Source: Branchiostoma floridae (Eukaryota; Chordata; Leptocardii; Amphioxiformes; Branchiostomatidae). From it: DNA of 35,636 bases. The stretch is taken from contig NC_049982.1 in assembly GCF_000003815.2 (NCBI RefSeq), positions 21,030,122 through 21,065,757 on the forward strand, written 5' to 3'. The stretch's first letter is position 1. Each line of letters opens with the position of its first letter. Below are positions 20,523 through 32,500 of the stretch, piece after piece. The notes beneath the pieces were generated by a model. The model ran no database searches. It saw only the letters and a program-made list of their open reading frames with translations, and was not told where the DNA came from. A program made the position numbers and the translations under genes.

Positions 20523-23500
20523 GTTCATGAGATGGTACGGTCCGACATTCTGGAGCAAATCCTGAACCGAGTTGTTACCAAGGCAACCAGCCCTGTCACC
20601 CACTACATAGGTACATATACATAACTCAACTTAGGGTCTAACTTGACACTTGTGTGAACATGGGTCACAACCCATCTGATATGCCACTCCAATGGCTTTG
20701 ATGATACCATTCACTGGCTGATCAAAATAGCATTTTAGACAGAGATGGTTTACACTGACAGGAATATTGCAACAGAAACATTGTTACAGGGCTCTAGCCA
20801 GCGTCCGACGGAAATTTACTGCGTCTGACGGAAAAATTTTAAAACCAATCCGTCAACCTTGACGGACAAAAATCCTTGGTGGAAGCTACAGGCTGCTTGG
20901 GGACGCCGTTCATGGCTGTAAAAGCCACACACTATTTGTTTTGCTATTGTTATGCTTGTTAACAATGTGTGTCGGCGCTCTTTCGCATACGATAATCTCA
21001 CTAAAACCCGTTTTTCAGGGTATCAATGGCAACATTTACTACTTTGTAGTATCATAAGGAAAATGAATTTTGGGGTTTCGTGACGATTGAAAATGGAATT
21101 GGCTGACGGAAAAAAAATTCGAGCTGGCTAGAGCCCTGCATTGTTATTATGTACTGTAATTTCGAATTGTTAAATATTTTTATTATCATAGATTTTGGGG
21201 TGCTGCAAGTACATATGCTTGAACACATTTGAAAAATTGATGAGGGATAATAATACTAAAACTCAAATGTTAGAGTATACTAACTATAAACATAATGTGT
21301 CCATCCTTCCTTAGAGCTTCTGTCAAACACCGTCAGCACAGTGCCCCAGACTCTACTGGAATGTCTTCCCAAAGTACGGGACTCCTTTGACTACCTGTCC
21401 TACCTGCCTGCTGCTTCAGCCGAGGGCCTTCTTAAGGCTGTACAGGTGAGATTCCTTTTTACTGAGAAAGTCCACATTACCTATATATCTGTCATCACCT
21501 TCATGAAAATGCAGAACAGTGTTTTGCGTGTGTGTGTGTGTGGTAGCCTGGGTACCATTCGGATAGAAGTTCACACCTATATTCGCTTCTGCTACCCGTC
21601 TGGAGACATGCACATTCAAACCGTTTGGTGGTTACGTCAATTTGATAAGCAAATTAAGGAATGGGTTCTAGAGGGCTCCTTCGATGACAATAGGCCCTCT
21701 CGCAAGCGGATGAAGGGATTTTCGGGACCCGGTGTAAACAATCGCTTGATCCCATTCCTTAATTCGCTCATTTGTAGGGACCAATTAATGCCCTCCGTCT
21801 AAAGTTCTCGATAATCTGAATGAATTTTCTATAAGTTGGATGATTTGCATTTTTGGCGCCGAGATTCTACAAAAAGTCAGCCGTTTCTTTAACGTTACAC
21901 CATGAAGCTGTCAACATGGGTGTCATTATTAACGAACATGTAAGATTATTGTCTAACCCTGGTATTTTCTCTGAGTAAGGTATATCTTAATCATACCTTC
22001 ACTTGTTGTTGAGAGTGCTTTGTGCCTTGTGGGGAAACGTGTAGACTCGTCATTTCCTGTGTACCACCTGTGTGAAATAGCATCATGTGTACCTCAGTGG
22101 CCCTGCAAAGTTGATCTGTCGTGTTGCGAATTTTACTCTGACAAGTACACCATGGCCGTCGCTCTTTCATTCTTTTCTCGGTGGCCAAACATCACGACAT
22201 ACAGATTTTTTTATCTGAATAGTTGAGATCATGATATGAATTATGATCTGAATATGGCTCAAGGTGCCCAACCCTTCCACCACGCCCGATCAATGACCCC
22301 TACAGTAGTTATGTATGCAAATTCGCAGTTGAACGCTGATCTTTGTTTGATCAGTGATGTGTTTTAAACTATCAGAATAAATTCTGTAGTATGTGAACTC
22401 AAACTGTTCAAATCTCTGCATAAAGACCACTTGGTCATTGTAGACACTTTTTGATCTAATGATCCTATTATTATATACAATGTAGTTCATAATGGTCCAC
22501 AGTTTCCATAACTACATTCTTAGTTGACTGGGTCTGTGTAACAGTGGTGTTCAAGGACTGCTAAACCGAAGACGCCTAACGGCTTAAGCCTTTCGGCCGA
22601 ACGGTTTGCACGTTCGATTTGTGATCCGGCTGCCCGGGTTCGGCGTGGGTTCGAATCCCGGGAGTCGGGATGTTGTTTCTTTCTGTTCTTACTCGCCCCT
22701 CTGGTTGTTTCACTGGTTCCCACGCCGGCCCTGTGAGTAACAGGCTAGTATGTGCCACACAGGGATGTCGATCTCGGAGATTCGAGGACGAATCTTGAAA
22801 AGAAAAGGGGGAGTAGTGTAACAGTGGTGTTCAAGGACTGCTAAACCGAAGACGCCTAACGGCTTAAGCCTTTCGGCCGAACGGTTTGCACGTTCGATTT
22901 GTGATCCGGCTGCCCGGGTTCGGCGTGGGTTCGAATCCCGGGAGTCGGGATGTTGTTTCTTTCTGTTCTTACTCGCCCCTCTGGTTGTTTCATCTGTAAG
23001 GCGACACTCATCAGGACATCACAGGTCATCAAACAAGTCAACACTACAGTACTAGTAACTCCAGTTTTACATATGCAGTTTTTGACCCGGGACACATGGT
23101 GGATGTCTGTTCACAATCAAGACCATATAAATTATATAGCATATCCAGGTCAAAAGATACAAAAATCCAGTAAGACAAACACACACACAAACAGACAGAT
23201 ACACAGACAGATAGACCCAACTCTATACCTCTGTTTAATTGAGATTTTCATGGAGATAATAAACATTGAATGAATTAACATTTGAGAGTAAGTTGAGAGG
23301 ACGTACCTGCTTCAATATGACCTATTCTAGTTAGGAAAGGGTAAGACAAATCCGGATGAACCAGTTTTGGTCCTTCATTATGCAAATGTTATGCTAATTG
23401 TCTGCCCATTGGGTAGACTCTTCTGACATGGTGAGATGACAGTCAATTTCAAAATTAACATGTAAGGCCATGTTAATTTGATTACCCGGTATATTAACTT

Positions 23501-26500
23501 ACATTTTAGCATTTAGACTAAGAGTACAAAAAAATGTGTAGTTGCTAACCTACTATTTTTAAGTATTTACCATTGTTCGTAATTTTTTTGTCACTTTCAA
23601 TAAGCCCTCAAGCAAAAATTTGCAATAAACTTTAAATTGTATTGTGTAATTGAAGTTACATTGGTTGGCCCCTCTGGGAACCCCATAACTGATGCCAGTT
23701 TGGGAATGAAAATAGTCAACCAAAATTGCCTTCAGTATGAAATCTAAGTTTGAGGAAGGTTGAACAAATGACTGAACACACAGAATAGTATACCAAGCAA
23801 TAGATTCTGCATTATTGTTCTTTCACATCTTCTTATAGTCACTCAATACGCACACTACGGTCTTCTACTTAGACTCGGGCATGCCGTCATGACACCTGCC
23901 TTATGCTTACATCCCAAGAAAGATCATAGCAAGCACTAGATAATGGGGCATAGAAACAAACCTCTTGTATCCACAAGCCAGACCTCTTTCACAGCTCCTC
24001 TCCTGGAACGTTGGCAAAGTATGTGGTTCACGTCCAACCAAACTTGTCTGGACTATCCATAGACTACTACACATCAAATGGAAGAGTCCATCCTCCCTCT
24101 CATGATCAAGTCATTTTATACCAATGGCAAATCCCCATTGTAAGTAGTGCTCATTAGCATACCAGTTAACCAAAAACAGCTAAAATACAGGAATTTCTCA
24201 ACAAAGTTAGGGACTGGGCGATATTTACCGGGGTGGGGGGTGGGGCAAAATGGGTCTGGTAAAAAAAAAAATTCGATGGCCCTCCCCCTGCCCCCCCCCC
24301 CCAAAAAAAATTTCAATGGCCCTTCCCCCGCCCCAAAAAAATTTTCAATGGCCCTCCCCAAAAATTTTTCCTTGCCTTTTCTAGTACACACACTGTCTGT
24401 CATGAAATAATAATTAGCAAAAGCAACAGCAATAGCATAATTCTATATGATTAAGTCCTGTTTTTTTTCATTTTAACTTTCCATCATTATACAAATGCTT
24501 TTAATGATAAGTTTTTACATGATTTTATATAGTGTACAGTGTATGCATGGTGATGTACACCTTTAACTAACATACATGTATGTGTATACATGACACAAGT
24601 ATGAAATTTGTATCATTTACCTTTGGAATTATGGCATTTGTGCACTGATTCAGTGATTATGTAAATTAAGCTCTTATTTGCATAATTATGTTTGCGGAAG
24701 CAGCAAACATATAGTTTTCTCTAGATATTCTACCAAAACGGAGGAAAAGCTGCGGCTGTACCAAGCTCTCTACGTTTCCTGCTTTTTGATTGGCCATAAA
24801 AGGGATTTTCTCGGGGACACGTCACATGTGAACCTATCAGCAAAACGCTTGCTCAAAACGGGATCCAATGAAAACACAGATGACAAAGCCTTTGGCTGTG
24901 AAATACAGCTTTTCAATTGGCCGACACTCTATGCTTGTCATCGAATAAACCAATGAACGCACAGGATTGAAACCAGCCGGGCCACTTTGAGCAACATAAC
25001 GTTATAAGGTAAAAAATCGTTGCTAAATCATGTCAAACCACGTAGCATAGTGGGGAGTGATACGGCCTCACACGCTGAAGGGCGCAGGATCGAGTCCCGC
25101 AGGGTCACTTTTTTTTATTCCCTATTTTAGATATGTATCTTGTATTTACAACGTTTTCATCTTGCGAACAGGGCATCGTTCGTTTTACACGCCTTTTTCC
25201 ATTTTTTTCTTGCACTCAAAAGACATGCGGGGCGTTACGGTCGGTCGGACGGTCCGTGTGGGGAGGGGGGCTTGCCAACGCCTCGTTGCCTTTCTACTAG
25301 TTGTTTATTTTCTTGCGATTTTTCCTTTCTTTTCCCTTCGCAAACATCCTGCATTTTTTTAAAAAATGTTGCCTTTCTAGTTCCTCTTTTGTTACCTGTT
25401 TCCCAGCCCCTCCTGAAGCTGAGCATGCCCCTGAAGGACACCCTGATGTTGGTGCTGAGGAAGGCCATGTTCTCACGACAGGCAGATGCTCGGAAGGTGG
25501 CCGTGACCGGTTTCCTCATGATCCTTCGCCACTTCAAGGTGCTGGGTGGTCTGCCCTGCAGCCAGTCCTGTAGCCAGTCTTTCTCATTCAGCCAGGTGAG
25601 TATGTACAGCCTTGATATTTTGTAACAATTGTTATCATTGTAAGAAGGTTGATATGTTTCCTGAAATGCTGTATCTTTTTTGGATATTGAAAGATTATGT
25701 GGTTTTGTGTCCAGATCCAGGTTGATATCCACACCCCTCCCAGCAGTGCTGGTAACGAGGCCCTGTGTCTGGAGATCCTGGGGAACCTGCGCAGGTGTCT
25801 GACCCAGCAGGCTGATGTCAGGCTGATGCTGTATGAGGTACGTTTATATGCTGATCATGCCATATACAAGTGGCATCATGTGGTGTAATGGTTAGAGTGT
25901 TTGGCCAGGAATCAAGAGGTTTTTGGTTCAAATCCCCTCACATTCCCAAATGAAAAGGGCACTTTACACCAATTTCCTCACTCCACTCAGGTATAATTAA
26001 TGAGTGGAAGCTAAATGGAGGTCCCATGTTTGAGGGGAGCCACACCTCGACAATCACAATCATTAAAGAACCCACCTCACTTATGAAAAGACTAGGGTTT
26101 CGCCCCCCTGTGAGTGGTTCATAATCTTACTGGCTTATATGGCTGCACATGGTGCAATAACAGTTGTACTGAGGTCACCATGTTACAGACCTTTGTAGTT
26201 TAGCCAAGCCAAGCATAACCTGTTCTCAATATGGCCCCAGGCTGCAAAGAGTACACGTAGTTGACCATCCTAATAACACTAATAATTTCATCATTGCCAC
26301 TGATTTTGTGTTTACTTAATGATTTGAGATTCAGGCTTTTCCCAAAATCAGCAGAGAAGAAATCAAGCTTTTCCTTCATCAACAACCTCTGCAATAATTG
26401 GTCGTCTGATATTGATGAGAATGGGTTTTCATTACAGATTCTAAAAGGAAGACTGTAGAACTTTGGGTCATTTTTGTTTTCTTTTGCAGGGAATGTACGA

Positions 26501-29500
26501 TGTTCTGAGCAGGAACCCGCACCTGGGTCCCCCCATCCTGGAGATGCTTCTGTCGCAGTTCAGGCGGTACTACGAGGCTGAAGATGATGTGACACCCCCC
26601 CTCCAACTGGACCCCTGCATCACAGCTCAGGGAGACCAGACCTTCTTACTAGAGCCTCTGGTGTGCAAGCTGTTTCTAGTTGTTGTTTTGTACAATAGAC
26701 TGTTGACAACGAACTATTTAAATTTGTATATGAGTTGCAAAGAAAAGAAATTACTAGTATTATCAAAGGTCAAAATGGTTATTGTATTCACTGTTGGTCC
26801 TTCTGTACTGGCGACTTCATTCCATGGTGTCAATGAAACTTAACTTCTGACCTCTCACCCCAGGGTCACCTGCTTTGCTCCATGGTCCAGTGCCTTCTGA
26901 AGTGTCAACAGCTGGCCAGCGAATCAGAAGAGCCGGAGGATGATGAGGCTCTGACAGCCATCCAATCAGAGCTGGGTACCATCCTGGAATCTCTGACCCG
27001 AAGAATGATCAAGTGTGAGATGGAGGATTTTGAATTGGTGAGGGGATTGTTACTTCCATTATAGGTATTGTTGTTGGTCCGATTGTGTGTTTGTTTGTGT
27101 GATTGAGTTTGTTCCTGCTGGCCCAGGTCCAAGTTTGTTCAGGGCTGAATTGTAACCGGAGGCTGGCAGGAGGAGCTGGCCTCATGTCTTCCACAGGCTG
27201 GCAGGAAGTGAACATTGGCACATGGCCAAAGGGCAGGAACCCAAGGATGGCATCTGCCCAGAGTGTGTGTGAAATAATTGGTTGAATGTGTTATTTCTTA
27301 TACAGAAATTTTTCTTACACACCAATTTTTCTTACCCCAAAAGAATTTCTGACAATGTTATGTTAGGTATTATCTTCCTCACCTTGAATTGACCTCTGAC
27401 ATGGTGAATTCTGAACCCCACCCAACAGGACAAGTCTGCAGACTTCTCCATGAATAGTGGGGTTGGTGTGAAAAACAACATCTTCGGTATCCTGGTACTG
27501 GGGCTGTATGAGGTACTGATGGAGTATACATGCATGTCTGACGACTTCAGGTCAGTAGAGTCAAAGGTCGGATGTTTTTGATTTAATGTTTCAAATGCAA
27601 AGAATTTTGATTGCTTTACTCGTGGCAACAAATGCTTTAGAATTAGATCAATGTACATGTATACTGATTTCTGTTGCCAGAATCATTCTATGTAGAAGCT
27701 AGGTTTTGTTGTGATGTGCTGGTAAAATGCTGGCCTAGATGTTAGTTTGACCCACCATCAGGTCTAATTTATGCCTTTCCCCCACTATTTACGACATATC
27801 TAATGGTCAATGAAGTTTCTTCCTTGACCTCTCGTTTCTTGCTGTGTTTTGACAGACATCAGACTTGTTACGTACTTGTCATGATAGTGTAAATTCACTT
27901 AGTAATACTTTCACTAGGATTTTCTCAGTGTTGTAAGTTGGCAGTTGAATTAAAACTGAAGCAATTACACAAATTGTAATCAAACACTATGNNNNNNNNN
28001 NNNNNNNNNNNNNNNNNNNNNNNNNNNNNNNNNNNNNNNNNNNNNNNNNNNNNNNNNNNNNNNNNNNNNNNNNNNNNNNNNNNNNNNNNNNTAGTGGTTA
28101 GAGTGTTCGCCTTGCATTCGGTAGGTCGTGAGTTCGATCCCCGGCCGAGTCATACCAAAGACTTTAAAAATGGTACATGCTGCTTTCTCTGCTTAGCACT
28201 CAGCACTAATGAGGAAGAGTATGGAAGTTAATCACACATCACTACCAGCGGACCAGCCCCCATGCTGTAGTGGCTTGCACATGTGTGGCCCAAGGGCTAC
28301 AGAAATGGAGATGGGCGCCACCCCTACGCATCTGTTACTGATGTACGGGCAACTTTAACTTATCTTAATTACACACAAAAAACACATACTCATGGTGTCA
28401 TAATTCTGCAGTGGATAGGCACAGCAAAGCCATGTAAATAAAGCCACCGAATGTTTCAAGATATACTGTTCTGAATGTGTGATAATCATAATGTTTTGAG
28501 TCTGCCCTTTTCTTTTCAGCAAGGAGTCGTGTGAGCAGCTCCTTCAGCTGTTCCTGAACTACAACAAGCTTGCAGAAACTATGAAGGAGAAGACGGCCAA
28601 GGGCAAGTCAGGAGGGGCCAAGGTCGCTCGCAGTCTTCTCACCATCAGGTGTACAGCAAGAATTCTCCAAGGACTCTTCAGGTGAGATTGATTAATATTT
28701 TAATGTTGCAGAGAGAAGTAAGGCATATATACATCATAATGTTTGAAGATCTCACCCCTCTGTGAAGCATTCATAGTCATAGTTTCTTGTATGTCTTGTT
28801 TAATTGTAGTTTTATCAATTATGCAAGTAAGGTTTAATTTGATTAACATTATATGTTTCCATTGATCACTTTCTGTCCCTATTAATGGGACTGTAATTGG
28901 CTCCACATCAAGTCATAAAGGCTGGCGACAGCATTTGGAACGTTTCAATGAGAGCAAGCCGTATACCTACATGTAACCTGCATCAGCCCATGGTGAAACC
29001 AGTCTACTATTTTATATGTTGTTTTCAGAAGAATTGTCAGTGATTAAAGAAACAAGTAAGTGCAGATAATTCAGTTTGTCTGGTGCAGATCATTTTGAAT
29101 GTTGCTGCACCAGTGCCAATATGTAGGGAAAACTTTTTCTAGTATTAATCTAAAAATACTTACCAAAAAAAGTACATTTTGGTTTATGTCTTGTGTCTTG
29201 GATGCAGTGACGACGTACCCCAACACCAGGAAGGGTTGTCTGTACTGCGGGAGAACACGGACTTGGTGCGCTTCATCGTCAGCGTGGCTCAGCAGAAGAT
29301 TCAGCAAGTCTCCGACAAGGGGCACACGGACGGCAGCGAGGGGAGTAACAAGGACAAACTCTACAAGTACTGCTGCAACATGGCAAGGTACGCTCAATTT
29401 GGTCTCACAATGGTGTTTGGTGCTCAAATCTCTTTTGCTACTTTATGATAAGGAAATGTGCCTTAAATGATCCTCAGATTTGTTCCCTTTCCTTCTGAAA

Positions 29501-32500
29501 ATAGCAGCTCTTTTGTGAAGTTCAGACTTACTGTACATGTAAATGTTATCTTGCTTAATGAACAGATCCTGGCAAGACTCTTACAGTTCATTTTATAATC
29601 TGCTACATCTCCGAAATTTCTAAGCTGTTCATAGACAGGAAAATCTTGAAAGGAAAGTAGCATATTTTAGTCAACTTTCTTAACAAGATGATGTTCATAC
29701 AGAGTTCTCCTACGGAAGTTCACCAGCGACCTGCAGGCACATGGGGAGAGTGGAAGGAGGAGTAAGGTAAGGCCCCTGTCACTGTTCAAAGTCGGATGGT
29801 GCAAATGACTTTCAACCTCATTCCTGCTGCCTTAAACCTGTAGCCCACACAAATTTAGAATACGAAAGACTACTTTAGCTGGGAGAAGGTTCATTACCAT
29901 GCAGTAGGCAACCTGGCCAAGTACCTACATGTAACACAGATGACCTTGCTCAAGACTAACTCCTAACCATGGTCTGGAGAAGGTCAGGAGGCCATGTGTG
30001 ATGGGCTTAAACGGTACTACCGGGGTATAGGAGACTAGGACAAGTCTTAAAGTTTGTTTTGATTTGAGCATGAAGTTGTTTTAGTATGTATGATGTTTGG
30101 TTTGGAGCTCTGAAATACCATGTTGTCTGTTATGACCTGGCACTTTTGGTTCTTCAATCCTTGCAACAAGAGTGGTTAGGAAAGCAGGTCTTAGAAGGCA
30201 AAATATTCAAAGTTGTTGTGTTCCCCATCAACAGGGTAAGGCAGTCAGTGCCATGTGTCTGGAGGGTTTCTGCACTATTGTGAACATCATCTGCAGCAGG
30301 TATCCTGACCAGGTGGCAGCCTTCCTTACACAGATAGGTCTGTATGTGTATAGTACACCTGTCTCTTACAGACATCACTCTACGTATGAACTCACATAAA
30401 ACATGGTACATTAGCAATTTCTACCAGTTTCAATATGAAGCACTGATGCACCCACCCATATATAGTAGTTGGCTGTAATTCTTGAATTGTGCTATTCTGG
30501 GAAAGGAAAATTTCCACATAGAAGACAGCTCATTCATTGTTTCATACTACATTAAAATTTTTTTGCAGATTTATTGGCAGTGAAATATAAGGACTCCAAC
30601 ATAAATTACTCTTGATATACCAAAAATATCTCTCAGAATGAGACCTGCTGCCAAACCCAGTAGCTATTTGTTGCACCATGCCTATGTTAGGAGGCTGAAG
30701 GTTCATTCACAAGTGTTTTGTGTTACAGAACCAGGAGGTGATGATGCTGATGAGGAGGAGGAGGCAGGCACCAATATGGATGACCAGGAGAGAGTCAACT
30801 TCCACATCAAGAGGTTCCAGGTAGGGATGGAGTTTTCTGTTGTATCCACTTGCAAATAATATTTTACCTGGCTTCTGACCAATCCCATACTGTTAGAGCT
30901 GTTTAAAAAAACCAAGCACTGCAAGCAGGGAGTAGATATATATTATAGTGCGATGGAAATGTGGAGATATGGATGTGGGATTATAAACCTCAGCAGCAGC
31001 TGATAGGTACTGTAGAAACTAATATATTATTTAAGCACAGTAGCTGTTACATTGTACATGTACACAAGGCAGGCCAGATCATGATTCTGTCTGTCTTTCC
31101 CAGCGCATGGTGGTGAATATGGTGACATCGTCAGACGATGACGTCAGCCCACGTGATGCGGTGCAGCTGGTGAATGTCATCTCCCTGCTGTCCTGCCATC
31201 TCTCACCTGGCAGCGACCACCTGGTACAGCTGCATGCTTGGGTCAACCGCCTGTGTACTGAGCAGAATGTTGGTAGGTTTAAAACAAAGAGTTTTTGTTC
31301 CAATACATGGAATTCGTAAAATGACATCTTCTATACTTTTTTTATTATTTACGTGTATAAATTAATGAGTAATTTTTTTCGGCAAAGTTAGTGCAAGACC
31401 ATAAGACCCTCTTCTTCCGTAATGTGTGGGTTCTATTAAAAGGAAACTATTTTTGATTTCTGGCTGTATTTACGTGTATGTATTAGACATTTGTCCATAC
31501 TTAGTACAGAAATAACTAGTTCTTTATCATACAAGTAGCTTTTTGAGAAATTGAACTAATGTGTGTTGTTGAGAGATAATCCTGTTTGATCCTCCCCAGA
31601 TGACAGCGCCATGACCAAGGCCCTGCTGTCCCTGCTGTTCAGCCTGACAGCACAGACCTCCACCAGCCTGACAGTTCTGCGGGACCTGGCACAGGACGTG
31701 CACAGTCAGATGGGGGACATCGACCAGGTAAGGAACCCGCAACACAACTAGATAAGGGTCTCATCAATATCCTGGTTTAGAGCTGTACAACTACAAGATC
31801 TCAGGGAGGGCCTTGATCAGCCCTTGACACTGAGCGGCTGTGTAACACTGGATAGCCAATTGCACAAATAGCATCAGATCGTAAGTGCTATAATTGCCCT
31901 TTAGCATGACACAATGCTAAGCAAGCATCTGTGGGTGGTTACGATGCATCAAACAACTTTAGACACTTGGATATCTATTTACCACCGGCATTAAGGTAAA
32001 GAGGCCCTGCAACTTGTAGAGATAACAATTCATGTTTAGAATACAAAGTAACATCTGCCATTACGGTCTGGATGTATGACGTGTGCACTTTAGAATTGTA
32101 ACATAATGTTAACTACTGTCACAGATGAACTTACATTTAAGTATCTTCTACATTTGTACACCTGTTCAATTATTGCCTTAACTACTCCCTCCCCAGGATG
32201 TGGATGTTGAGGACCAGACCCAGTTTGCGGTGGTGAACCCTCGCACGGCGACCCCCGTCATGGCGCTGGTGGTGGGTCAGGTGGACAGGGTGCTGGAGGA
32301 GGTGGACTGGGTCATCGGGAAGATGAAGGCTGAACTGTCAGGGGGCAGTGCTGCAGCTGAGGGTACAATATGTTCTTATCTATAGTAGATGTAGTATTGA
32401 TGATATATGTCATATGTTCTTTACTAATAGTAGATGTAGTATCAATGATATATGTGATATGTTCTTTACTAATAGTAGATAAAGTATTGATGATATATGT

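Larger units (their letters stand above)
21446..25406 (+). other. Large FANCI intron rich in inserted elements
   Basis: This intron separates the LLKAVQ exon from the exon that carries the ubiquitinated lysine. It holds a 14-bp inverted repeat pair (21652/21751), the miniature LTR element (22537-22992), a dispersed repeat (23762-23835), a C-rich tandem tract (24270-24365), a CCAAT-rich block (about 24788-24955) and a tRNA-like SINE (25036-25116). No further FANCI coding sequence is seen inside it. Confidence 0.8.

Noticed and set aside
22594-22675. Genuine tRNA gene in the LTR
   Set aside because: The B box is perfect, but the acceptor arms do not pair and the D stem is poor, so only promoter-like boxes are claimed.
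24116-24410. Pro- and Gly-rich ORFs on both strands
   Set aside because: They are translations of a C/G and A-run tandem repeat, with no splice signals or homology.
25036-25116. Genuine tRNA gene
   Set aside because: Both boxes and a T-run terminator are present, but the acceptor strands are not complementary; a SINE head is the better reading.
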